64,000 nt of DNA from assembly GCA_029202525.1 (NCBI GenBank), contig CP119325.1:3322001-3386000 (forward strand), given 5' to 3'. Both the position numbers and the translations under genes were made by a program. The notes under the pieces were generated by a model. It saw only the letters and a program-made list of their open reading frames with translations, was not told where the DNA came from and ran no database searches. Numbering within the stretch: the first letter of the stretch is position 1; every line of letters starts with the position of its first letter. Positions 1 through 8,002 of the stretch are shown here, piece after piece. Origin of the DNA: Candidatus Pseudomonas phytovorans. Lineage in GTDB: Bacteria; Pseudomonadota; Gammaproteobacteria; Pseudomonadales; Pseudomonadaceae.

Positions 1-1503
1 ATCGCGGGCGGCCTGGGCGGCCTGGGAAGCGCTGCGTGCCACGTCCTGGGCGGTGGCGCTCATTTCGTGCGAGGCCGTGGCCACCTGGTCGACCTGGCGG
101 TATTGCTGCTCCATGCCGGCGCTGGTTTGCGTGGCGATTGCCGAGGACTGGTCGGCGGTGCCTCGGGCAGCCTGCACCGAGCGTTTGACCTCGGCGATGG
201 TCGGTTGCAACTTGTCGAGGAAACGGTTGAACCAGCCGGCCAGTTCGCCCAGCTCATCCTGCTTCTGATAAGTCAGGCGGCGGGTGAGGTCGCCTTCGCC
301 GCTGGCGATGTCCTTGAGCATGGCAGCCACGCCAAGGATCGGCCGGGTAACGCCGCGGGCCATCAGCCACACCATCAGCAGACCGGCAATGGCCGCCGCC
401 AGGCCCAGGCCCAGCTCCAGCAGGGTGCCGCTGGTGTTAAGCGTGTCCAGTTCCTGCTTCAGTTTCTCGGCAGGCCCCGTCAGGGCATTTTCCGGCACAT
501 CCAGCAGCACACCCCAGGGTTGCGCGTCGGGGATCGGCCGGAACGCGGCCAGCACTTTCAGGCGCTGCTGGTCGTGCAGGATGGTCATCTTGCCACCGGC
601 CAGTTTGCGTACCAGCTCGGCGCCCTTGGTTGGGTCCACCTGGTCGAAGCGCTGGGCCAGTTTGCTGGCATCGGCGCTGTAGCCGGCCAGCAGGCCGACC
701 GGGCTGAGGATACCGACCGTGGTGCGGCCCTCGTACAGGCTGCGGCTGGCCTCTTGGCTCAGGGCCTGCAGGCTGTTGAGGTTGATGTCGATGGACAGGG
801 TGGCAATGATCTTGCCGTTGACGGCCAGCGGGAAGACGATGCTGGTCATCAGCACCTGTTGGCCATCGATGTCATAGAAGTAGGGCTCCACCACGCACAC
901 CTTGGCGGTCGTACGCGGGCACACCCACCAGGTGTTGGCTGGCTGGCCACTGGGCCCGATTTCGGTGTTGGCCATGTCATGTTCGGGCAGCGCCATGGCG
1001 GTTAGTTGGCCGGCGCGGGGCTGCGACCAGTACAGGGCAAAGCGCCCGGTTTCGTTGCTGCCCAGCTCCGCCTTGCCGGCGAACAGGCTGTCCTTGCTGT
1101 CCAGCGCGTTGGGTTCGAACACCAGCGACAGGCCAAGCAGGTCGGGGTTGGCCTGCAGGGCGGTGCGCACCTGGTGTGTCATGTCTTCACGCAGGTCAAA
1201 GGCGTCGAGGTAGCGCTTTTCAGCCTGCTCGCGCAGGAACAGCACCTGGCGGGCAAAGCCGGCGCCGTACTGGTAGGCGTCCATGAACTGGCGACGGATG
1301 TTCAGCGCCTGCACTTCACCCTGCGACTCGATGCGCGATTGCGCCGCCTCGGTCAGCATCTGCATGCTGCTGGCCTTGACCAGGTCCGAGCTGTGGTCCA
1401 TGCGGTACAACGACAGGCCGACGAGCAAGGTGACGATGCCAGCCAGACAGAGACCGGCGAGCAGGGTGATCTTCCACTGGATGGAAAGTTGGCGCAAAGG
1501 CAT
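1..1503 (-). CDS. Methyl-accepting chemotaxis protein, 3' end cut by window edge
   Basis: Chemoreceptor; 501 codons are visible and the rest of the signalling domain lies beyond position 1. The order is a first membrane segment at about residues 12-30, a large periplasmic sensor to about 355 (double-Cache-like, with text such as YFYDIDGQQV and SLSIDINLN), a second membrane segment at about 359-378, a HAMP domain (RGVTRPILGVAAML), then the start of the coiled-coil methylation region. The periplasmic ligand cannot be told from sequence alone. It is transcribed alone, away from the antiporter gene. The start is the ATG at 1503, followed by a short basic stretch and the first membrane helix, as usual for the family. 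Family assignment is firm; ligand is unknown. Confidence 0.93.
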   Translation of the reverse strand, partial: MPLRQLSIQWKITLLAGLCLAGIVTLLVGLSLYRMDHSSDLVKASSMQMLTEAAQSRIESQGEVQALNIRRQFMDAYQYGAGFARQVLFLREQAEKRYLDAFDLREDMTHQVRTALQANPDLLGLSLVFEPNALDSKDSLFAGKAELGSNETGRFALYWSQPRAGQLTAMALPEHDMANTEIGPSGQPANTWWVCPRTTAKVCVVEPYFYDIDGQQVLMTSIVFPLAVNGKIIATLSIDINLNSLQALSQEASRSLYEGRTTVGILSPVGLLAGYSADASKLAQRFDQVDPTKGAELVRKLAGGKMTILHDQQRLKVLAAFRPIPDAQPWGVLLDVPENALTGPAEKLKQELDTLNTSGTLLELGLGLAAAIAGLLMVWLMARGVTRPILGVAAMLKDIASGEGDLTRRLTYQKQDELGELAGWFNRFLDKLQPTIAEVKRSVQAARGTADQSSAIATQTSAGMEQQYRQVDQVATASHEMSATAQDVARSASQAAQAARD

Positions 1504-1558
1504 GGGGGCGGATCCCTTTTCTGGGGGAGTAAGGGTTATGGCTTTTTTGGCAGGCTGG

Positions 1559-1842
1559 GGGCTTGGCTGAAGATCTTTGTCGTTTGTGAGACCGAGCGCC
1601 GCCCGCGCGGCGCATCGCGAGCTGCGCTCGCTCCCACGTTAGTTTCGGGCCAGTGACGCCTGTGCCAGCCGCGCGCGACCGCCTTGTATGTACGACGCAA
1701 AATCGAGCCGTGCGCCAAGGCGTTCGCGCGCAAATCGGACAGGCATAATTGGCCCGAAACAAACGTGGGAGCGAGCGCAGCTCGCGATGCGCCGCGCGGG
1801 CGGCGCTCGGTCTCACAAGCGACAAAAATCTCCAGCCAGGCA
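1559..1842. repeat. Long imperfect palindrome (~128 bp arms, ~29 nt loop), MITE-like
   Basis: The left arm (about 1559-1686) and right arm (about 1716-1842) are inverted copies. The ~70 bp core, 1581-1651 against 1749-1820, differs at only about two positions; the inner parts are more diverged. Spurious reading frames on opposite strands both give the same peptide text WPETNVGASAARDAPRGRRS, which confirms the inversion independently. It lies between the chemoreceptor start and the antiporter gene and has no coding capacity. It is much longer than the REP pairs elsewhere in the window and has a different core (GCGAGCTGCGCTCGC). It could be a non-autonomous transposable element or an extended BIME. 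Confidence 0.85.
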
Positions 1843-2017
1843 CCCTTAGCCCAACACCTTATCGGCCCACTCCATTTTTTCTTTATTCAAACGTTCAATT
1901 TAATTTTCGGATTCGCTGCAAGGCATTGGTAATCCGCCGCAACATGGCGCTTTTGACATCTGCAGCCCACTGCTTCAGAGTGCGCGCTTTTTTCTGTCGT
2001 AATGAGGTAAGCCAACC

Positions 2018-3337
2018 ATGAATGCAGTGATCGCCGCGGTCGGTATCATGCTGATACTCAGCCTGTCCCGTGTTCACGTGGTCATCGCCCTGATCATCGG
2101 TGCCCTGGTCGGTGGGCTGGTGGGCGGCCTGGGCATCGAGGGCACGCTCAAGGCGTTCAACGGTGGCCTTGGCGGTGGCGCCACGGTTGCCTTGTCTTAC
2201 GCACTGTTGGGCGCTTTCGCCGTGGCCATTGCCAAGTCCGGCCTGGCCCATGCCTTGGCAGACCGTGCACTGGCCATGATCGATCGCCAAGGCCAAGCCA
2301 ATGGCGGCAAGGTCAAATGGCTGATGATCGGCTTGATGCTGGTGGTGGCGGTGTCGTCGCAGAACATCCTGCCCATCCACATTGCATTCATTCCGCTTCT
2401 GGTCCCGCCGTTGCTGTATGTACTGACCCGCCTGCGCATCGACCGCCGGCTGATCGCCTGCGTGATCACTTTCGGCCTGATCACCCCGTACATGTTCCTG
2501 CCGGTGGGCTTCGGCAACATCTTTCTCAACGAAATTTTGCTAGCCAATGTCGCCCGTGCCGGCGTCGACGTAAGTGGCGTCAATGTCACCCACGCCATGG
2601 CCATCCCGGCTGCAGGTATGTTGGCCGGCCTGCTGCTGGCGGTATTCATCAGCTACCGCAAGAAGCGTGACTACGACCTGGCGCGCATCGAGCAGGTGGA
2701 GCAGGTGAGCGTGCAGTACAACCCGCTGACGCTGCTGGTGGCGGGACTGGCAATTGGCGCTGCGTTCATCGTCCAGTTGTTGCTGAATTCGATGATCATC
2801 GGTGCCATGGTCGGCTTCCTGATTTTCTCGCTGTCCGGCATCGTCAAGTGGAAGGACACCGACGACCTGTTCACCGAAGGCATGAAGATGATGGCCATGA
2901 TCGGCTTCATCATGATTGCCGCTTCAGGTTTTGCTGACGTGCTGAAGGCCACCGGTGAGGTGAAAAGCCTGGTGGAAACCTCGGCCCAGTGGATCGACCA
3001 CAGCAAGGGTATCGGGGCTTTGCTGATGCTGCTGGTGGGCCTGCTGGTGACCATGGGTATCGGTTCGTCGTTCTCTACCGTGCCGATTCTGGCAGCGATC
3101 TTTGTGCCACTGTGTGTGCAGCTGGGCTTCGACCCGCTGGCCACCGTGTGCATCGTCGGTACTGCCGGTGCCTTGGGGGATGCGGGCTCGCCGGCTTCAG
3201 ACTCGACCCTGGGGCCGACCTCGGGCCTGAACGTGGATGGCCAGCACCATCATATATGGGACACCGTGGTACCGACCTTCATCCACTACAACCTGCCATT
3301 GCTGGCGTTCGGGTGGGTGGCGGCCATGACGTTGTAA
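2018..3337 (+). CDS. Na+/H+ antiporter-family (YuiF/NhaC-like) membrane transporter
   Basis: A 439-residue, strongly hydrophobic protein with about eleven predicted membrane segments. It contains the family hallmark near the C-terminus, GALGDAGSPASDSTLGPTSG followed by a His-rich HHHIWDTVVPTF. Proteins of this group exchange ions or take up amino or organic acids across the inner membrane; the B. subtilis relative YuiF has been linked to histidine uptake. The substrate here is not evident. The ATG at 2018 follows GTAATGAGGTAAGCC, with a GAGG ribosome-binding site. The upstream 1843-2017 is AT-richer than its surroundings and should hold the promoter. It converges with fecR, leaving a 12 bp gap. 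Confidence 0.85.
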   Translation: MNAVIAAVGIMLILSLSRVHVVIALIIGALVGGLVGGLGIEGTLKAFNGGLGGGATVALSYALLGAFAVAIAKSGLAHALADRALAMIDRQGQANGGKVKWLMIGLMLVVAVSSQNILPIHIAFIPLLVPPLLYVLTRLRIDRRLIACVITFGLITPYMFLPVGFGNIFLNEILLANVARAGVDVSGVNVTHAMAIPAAGMLAGLLLAVFISYRKKRDYDLARIEQVEQVSVQYNPLTLLVAGLAIGAAFIVQLLLNSMIIGAMVGFLIFSLSGIVKWKDTDDLFTEGMKMMAMIGFIMIAASGFADVLKATGEVKSLVETSAQWIDHSKGIGALLMLLVGLLVTMGIGSSFSTVPILAAIFVPLCVQLGFDPLATVCIVGTAGALGDAGSPASDSTLGPTSGLNVDGQHHHIWDTVVPTFIHYNLPLLAFGWVAAMTL

Positions 3338-3349
3338 GGGGCGAGGGTG

Positions 3350-4357
3350 TCAGCCCTTGTCAGGCGGCGGCGAGATGCGGTTGAGCACGGTGCTGCCGTC
3401 CTTGCTGCGGGTCAGGTAGATCGGCAGCACCTTGGGCAGGTTGTTGACCAGGCGGGCTACCTCACGGGTGTTGTAGATACCACTGATGCGGATACGGCCG
3501 GTGCTGGCATCGGCCAGTTGCAGTGGCGCGTCGAGGTAGCGGTTGATCACGGGCAGCGCCTGCTCCAGGCTCAGGTTGTCGAGCACCAGCTTGCCACTGC
3601 GCCAGGCCAGGCTGTTGCCGTAGTCGTCGCTCTGCTCCAGCTGCGGCTCGAAATCGCCTTGATGATAGCTGGCCTGCATCCCCGGGCCCAGGCGATAGCC
3701 ACCGGCGCTGCCGTCGCTGGTTACCAGCACCGAGCCTTCCACCAGGGTGACCTTTACCTGGTCCTGGTACTTCCACACATTGAACTGGGTGCCGGTGACG
3801 CGGGTCTGGCCACGCCCGGCGTGCACGATGAACGGGTGGCTACTGTCGTGCTGCACCTTGAAGAACGCCTCGCCGCGCGTGAGCTTGACCTGGCGCTCGT
3901 CTTTGTAGTTGAGGTAGGTCAGCTCGGTGTGGAGGTTGAGCTGTACCGAGCTGCCGTCGCTCAGCTCCACGGTCTGCATGCGGTCGCCGGCTTCGAAATG
4001 CTGGTAGTGGTTGGGCAGCCAGCCTTGCTCCCAGCCCACCCAGCCGGCCAGCGGCAGCACGGCCAGGGCGATGGCGGCGGCAGATGCCAGCGGCCGCCAG
4101 CTGTGTGGGCGTGAAGGTTGACGGGTGGGCGGGTTGAATTCGACGACGGTGGCGTTGCGTGGCAACAGGTCGGCGGTTTGCCAGATTTCCAGCATCGCCT
4201 GGTATTCCTCGGCATGCCGCGGGTCCGCCGCCAGCCAGCGGGCAAACGCCTCGCGCTCGGACGCCGTGCAATCTTCGGCATGCAGGCGCATGCACCAATG
4301 CGCGGCGGCGTCGGTAATGGCATCGTCAGGGCTGGAATTGAGGCGGTCGTGGTTCAT
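3350..4357 (-). CDS. FecR-family anti-sigma factor, orphan
   Basis: 335 residues with classic FecR layout: a cytoplasmic N-terminal domain (about 15-60, with ARWLAADPRHAEEY), one membrane segment at about 86-106, a periplasmic FecR domain at about 120-210 (VELSDGSSVQLN, LTRGEAFF, VTGTQFNVW), and a C-terminal secretin/TonB short-domain-like part (about 260-330). FecR proteins relay a signal from a TonB-dependent receptor to an extracytoplasmic sigma factor. Such genes normally directly follow the sigma-factor gene and precede a receptor gene. Here neither is adjacent: the upstream side holds a divergent marR and the downstream side a convergent antiporter gene. Its partner must lie elsewhere, or be lost. 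Confidence 0.9.
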   Translation of the reverse strand: MNHDRLNSSPDDAITDAAAHWCMRLHAEDCTASEREAFARWLAADPRHAEEYQAMLEIWQTADLLPRNATVVEFNPPTRQPSRPHSWRPLASAAAIALAVLPLAGWVGWEQGWLPNHYQHFEAGDRMQTVELSDGSSVQLNLHTELTYLNYKDERQVKLTRGEAFFKVQHDSSHPFIVHAGRGQTRVTGTQFNVWKYQDQVKVTLVEGSVLVTSDGSAGGYRLGPGMQASYHQGDFEPQLEQSDDYGNSLAWRSGKLVLDNLSLEQALPVINRYLDAPLQLADASTGRIRISGIYNTREVARLVNNLPKVLPIYLTRSKDGSTVLNRISPPPDKG

Positions 4358-4585
4358 TGCGGCTCCGGGTTTTGCGCATTCTACCCTTGCAGAAGGGCCC
4401 CCGAGAACCGGCGTAATGGCGAATGACTATCAGTTGTGACGGTTTTTCGTCGGATTTGCAACGGTTTTTCCGCGTCTGAGAACCCTTCGCGTACGCATTT
4501 ACAGGTTGAAATCGTCGGGGTTGCTTCACAAGTCATCGCGACAGCCAGAAAATATGAAATTGTACATAGCTAGCTAATCAAGGCT

Positions 4586-4613
4586 TTGACATTCACTGCC
4601 TAGGCAGTAATAT
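4586..4613 (+). promoter_or_regulatory. marR-emrAB promoter with embedded palindromic operator
   Basis: A -35 box TTGACA (4586-4591) and a -10 box TAATAT (4608-4613) are spaced 16 bp. Between them lies the perfect 14 bp palindrome ACTGCCTAGGCAGT (4595-4608). This is the textbook placement for a MarR-type repressor that blocks its own promoter. The predicted start of transcription, about 4620, favours the ATG at 4642 as the marR start. Confidence 0.8.
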
Positions 4614-4641
4614 TTATACACAATTGTCCGAGCTGCCTCCG

Positions 4642-5115
4642 ATGGCCCATTTCTCTCCCGAAAACTTTCAAACCTGCGCCATCGGCATGCTGCTTGGCCG
4701 CGCGGCAATCCTGAAGGACCGCATTCTCGATTGGCACCTCGAATCAGAGGGCGTCACCGCCGCGCAGTTCAAGGTATTGATCATCGTCACCCAGTACCAG
4801 GTGGATACCCCGGCCGAGCTGTGCCGCTACCTGGGCCTGGACAGTGGCTCGATGACCCGCATGCTCGACCGGCTCGAGCAGAAGGAACTGATTGTGCGCA
4901 ACCGCTGCGCCGACGACCGCCGCCTGGTGCGCCTGGCGCTTACCGCCGATGGCCAGCGCCTGGCCGACCGCCTGCCGGAGATTGGCGCAGCCGCCATGAA
5001 CGAGTTGTGCGGCGTGCTGGCACCCGAAGAGCTCAAGGCTCTTGAAGGTTTGCTGGCCAAGGTGCTGCTCGCTGCCGGCGACCCGTTGACGATCCGCCGC
5101 TTTGGCGACCGTTGA
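4642..5115 (+). CDS. MarR-family repressor of the adjoining efflux operon
   Basis: A 157-residue winged-helix regulator. The recognition region reads DTPAELCRYLGLDSGSMTRMLDRLEQKELI, and the wing contains CADDRRLVRLALTADG, both typical of MarR/EmrR proteins. I start it at the ATG at 4642. An in-frame TTG at 4624 would add six residues but sits only about 4 nt from the predicted transcript start. It is 30 bp upstream of emrA and in the same direction, so it likely autoregulates a three-gene operon and is released by a phenolic or drug-like ligand (inference from the family). Confidence 0.9.
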   Translation: MAHFSPENFQTCAIGMLLGRAAILKDRILDWHLESEGVTAAQFKVLIIVTQYQVDTPAELCRYLGLDSGSMTRMLDRLEQKELIVRNRCADDRRLVRLALTADGQRLADRLPEIGAAAMNELCGVLAPEELKALEGLLAKVLLAAGDPLTIRRFGDR

Positions 5116-5145
5116 ACCCTGTCACGAATTATCCAAGGTATTGTC

Positions 5146-6339
5146 ATGGCCACTCCCGCAGACTCCCCGACTCCCTCCGCCGTGCCCGAGCCGTCGCGCA
5201 AGCGCAAGGCCTGGCTGCTTGGCCTGTTGTTGTTGCTGATCCTTGGAGGTATTGGCACCTGGGCCTGGTACAGCTTGGTCGGCCGCTGGCATGAAAGCAC
5301 CGACGATGCCTACGTCAACGGCAACGTGGTGGAGATCACCCCGCTGGTCACCGGCACTGTCACCAGCATTGGTGCCGATGACGGCGACCTTGTGCATGCC
5401 GGCCAGGTATTGCTGCAGTTTGACCCGGCCGACAGCGAGGTAGCCCTGCAGTCTGCCGAAGCCAAGCTGGCGCGCAGCGTGCGCCAGGTACGCGGGTTGT
5501 ACAGTAATGTCGACTCGCTCAAGGCACAGTTGGAAACCCGGCAGGCAGAACTGCGCAAAGCCCAGCAGGACTTCAACCGGCGCAAGGTGCTCGCTGATAG
5601 CGGGGCGATTGCTGCCGAAGAGCTCTCTCACGCTCGCGATGACCTGAGTGTGGCCCTTGCCGCCGTCAACAGCGCACGTCAGCAGCTCAACACCAGTAGC
5701 GCGCTGGTCGATGACACCGTGGTTTCCTCGCACCCGGAGGTGATGGCCGCCGCTGCCGACCTGCGCCAGGCCTACCTCGACCACGCCCGTACCACACTGG
5801 TGGCACCGGTTACCGGTTACGTTGCCAAGCGCACCGTGCAGCTGGGCCAGCGCCTGCAGCCGGGCACCGCGACCATGGCGGTAATCCCGCTGGACCAGGT
5901 ATGGATCGACGCCAACTTCAAGGAAACCCAGCTGCGGGAGATGCGCATCGGCCAGCCGGTGCAGATCAGCGCCGACCTGTACGGCAGCGAGGTCAAATAC
6001 AGCGGCACGGTTGACAGCCTCGGCGCCGGTACAGGCAGTGCCTTCGCCCTGCTGCCGGCACAGAACGCCACTGGCAACTGGATCAAGATCGTCCAGCGCG
6101 TCCCCGTGCGTATTCACCTGAGCCCCGACCAGCTCAAGGACCACCCACTGCGCATTGGCCTGTCCACTGTGGTGGAAGTCGACTTACACGACCAGAGCGG
6201 TCCGGCCTTGGCCCAGCAGCCCCCACAGCAGGCCAGCTACACCACCCAGGTGTACGACCGTCAGCTGGTCGAGGCCGACAACCTGATCGCCCGGTTGATC
6301 CACGAAAACAGCGCAACCGGCAAGACGGCCCAGCGATGA
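5146..6339 (+). CDS. emrA: EmrA/HlyD-type membrane-fusion (periplasmic adaptor) protein
   Basis: 397 residues: a short Pro-rich cytoplasmic tail, one membrane anchor at about 22-43, a lipoyl-like half (ESTDDAYVNGNVVEITPLVTGTV), a coiled-coil hairpin at about 105-190, then the second lipoyl half (TTLVAPVTGYVAKRTVQLGQ) and a beta-barrel. It links an inner-membrane EmrB-type pump to an outer-membrane channel; no TolC-like gene is in the operon. Its stop overlaps the emrB start (ATGA), indicating translational coupling. The MarR gene precedes it. Function as an adaptor is secure; exported compounds are unknown. The symbol is by family resemblance. Confidence 0.92.
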   Translation: MATPADSPTPSAVPEPSRKRKAWLLGLLLLLILGGIGTWAWYSLVGRWHESTDDAYVNGNVVEITPLVTGTVTSIGADDGDLVHAGQVLLQFDPADSEVALQSAEAKLARSVRQVRGLYSNVDSLKAQLETRQAELRKAQQDFNRRKVLADSGAIAAEELSHARDDLSVALAAVNSARQQLNTSSALVDDTVVSSHPEVMAAAADLRQAYLDHARTTLVAPVTGYVAKRTVQLGQRLQPGTATMAVIPLDQVWIDANFKETQLREMRIGQPVQISADLYGSEVKYSGTVDSLGAGTGSAFALLPAQNATGNWIKIVQRVPVRIHLSPDQLKDHPLRIGLSTVVEVDLHDQSGPALAQQPPQQASYTTQVYDRQLVEADNLIARLIHENSATGKTAQR

Positions 6340-7871
6340 GCAACAACGCTGCTGCCCAGTTCACGCCACCGAGCCTGCTGCTGACCACCATCGGGCTGTC
6401 GCTGGCGACGTTCATGCAGGTGCTCGACACCACCATTGCCAACGTGGCATTGCCGACCATTTCCGGCAACCTGGGGGTGAGTTACGAGCAGGGCACCTGG
6501 GTCATTACCTCATTCGCGGTGAGCAATGCCATCGCCTTGCCGTTAACGGGCTGGCTCAGCCGGCGGTTTGGCGAAGTGAAGCTGTTTATCTGGGCCACGC
6601 TTTTATTCGTGCTGGCCTCGTTCCTGTGCGGTATTGCCCAGTCGATGCCGGAGCTGGTCGGTTTCCGGATACTGCAGGGCGTGGTTGCCGGGCCGTTGTA
6701 TCCGATGACCCAGACCTTGCTGATTGCCGTCTACCCCCCCGCCAAACGGGGCATGGCCCTGGCGCTGCTGGCGATGGTCACGGTGGTGGCGCCGATTGCC
6801 GGGCCGATTCTGGGGGGCTGGATCACCGACAGTTACAGCTGGCCGTGGATCTTCTTCATCAACGTGCCCATTGGCCTGTTTGCCGCCGCCGTGGTGCGCC
6901 AGCAGATGCGCACCCGGCCGGTGGTCACCAGCCGACAGCCCATGGACTACATCGGTTTGCTGACACTGATCGTCGGTGTCGGGGCTTTGCAGGTGGTGCT
7001 CGACAAAGGCAACGACCTGGATTGGTTCGAGTCGTCGTTCATCATTGTCGGCAGCATCGTTTCGGTAGTGTTCCTGGCGGTATTCGTGATCTGGGAACTG
7101 ACTGACCGCCACCCCGTGGTCAATCTGCGCCTGTTCGTTCACCGCAACTTTCGCGTCGGCACCATTGTGCTGGTCGGGGGCTATGCAGGGTTTTTCGGCA
7201 TCAACCTGATCCTGCCGCAATGGTTGCAGACGCAGATGGGCTATACCGCCACCTGGGCGGGCCTGGCGGTGGCACCGATCGGCCTGCTGCCGGTGATCAT
7301 GTCGCCGTTCGTGGGCAAGTACGCGCACCGCTTCGACCTGCGGGTGCTGGCGGGGCTGGCGTTCCTGGCGATTGGCACCAGCTGCTACATGCGAGCAGGC
7401 TTCACCAGCGAGGTGGACTTCCAGCATGTAGCCCTGGTGCAGCTGTTCATGGGTATTGGTGTGGCGTTGTTCTTCATGCCGACCTTGAGCATCCTGTTGT
7501 CCGATTTGCCACCAGACCAGATAGCCGATGGTTCGGGGCTGGCGACTTTCCTGCGTACCTTGGGCGGGAGTTTTGCCGCATCGTTGACCACCTGGATCTG
7601 GATTCGCCGGGCGGACCAGCACCATGCTTATCTCAGCGAGAACATCAGCCAGTTCGACCCTGCGACGCGGCATACGCTTGAGCAGTTGGGCGGGGCTAAC
7701 CCGCAGAGTTATGCGCAGCTGGAACAGATACTCAATGCCCAGGCCTACATGATGTCGACGGTGGACTACTTCACCTTGATGACCTGGGTGTTTGCCGGGT
7801 TGATCCTGTTGGTGTGGTTCGCCAAGCCACCTTTCACTGCCAAGGCAGGGCCGGCATCGGCGGGGCATTGA
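6336..7871 (+). CDS. emrB: EmrB-type drug transporter, DHA2 family (14 membrane segments)
   Basis: 511 residues, the standard length for 14-helix DHA2 pumps. The motif LDTTIANVALPTISGNLG is the family's motif D1, and WLSRRFGEVKLF is motif A. It should expel toxic compounds by proton antiport together with the EmrA-like adaptor across the envelope. The start overlaps the emrA stop by 4 bp. No terminator is obvious downstream; a dehydrogenase remnant and the convergent kinase gene follow. Confidence 0.93.
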   Translation: MSNNAAAQFTPPSLLLTTIGLSLATFMQVLDTTIANVALPTISGNLGVSYEQGTWVITSFAVSNAIALPLTGWLSRRFGEVKLFIWATLLFVLASFLCGIAQSMPELVGFRILQGVVAGPLYPMTQTLLIAVYPPAKRGMALALLAMVTVVAPIAGPILGGWITDSYSWPWIFFINVPIGLFAAAVVRQQMRTRPVVTSRQPMDYIGLLTLIVGVGALQVVLDKGNDLDWFESSFIIVGSIVSVVFLAVFVIWELTDRHPVVNLRLFVHRNFRVGTIVLVGGYAGFFGINLILPQWLQTQMGYTATWAGLAVAPIGLLPVIMSPFVGKYAHRFDLRVLAGLAFLAIGTSCYMRAGFTSEVDFQHVALVQLFMGIGVALFFMPTLSILLSDLPPDQIADGSGLATFLRTLGGSFAASLTTWIWIRRADQHHAYLSENISQFDPATRHTLEQLGGANPQSYAQLEQILNAQAYMMSTVDYFTLMTWVFAGLILLVWFAKPPFTAKAGPASAGH

Positions 7872-7924
7872 AACGATGAGGCGAACGGCTCGGGATGCTG
7901 GGTGAGGCGGACATCGAGCGCCTC

Positions 7925-8002
7925 CCGCGGGGCGCGCTCGATACCTTCATCATCGGTTTGGCCAAAGAAGTGGCAGGCGAGGGCGTATGCGTCAATTCAC
8001 GC
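7925..8002 (+). pseudogene. Remnant of a short-chain dehydrogenase (SDR) gene
   Basis: On the plus strand, 7925-8002 translates to PRGALDTFIIGLAKEVAGEG followed by VCVNSR. That matches the active-site helix and following strand of SDR oxidoreductases (family pattern S-K-x-A-x-D-x-F-x-x-G-L-A-K-E-x-A-x-x-G-I-R-V-N). The catalytic Tyr-Lys region lies upstream of the preserved part and is missing, and the reading frame runs into the kinase 3' end. It overlaps the kinase stop by a few bases. The most likely explanation is a deletion that removed most of an SDR gene between emrB and the kinase. Confidence 0.6.

Noticed and set aside
1536..1932. Frames on both strands giving the same Arg/Ala-rich peptide text
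   Set aside because: They arise from the long palindrome, not from genes; kept as evidence for the repeat only.
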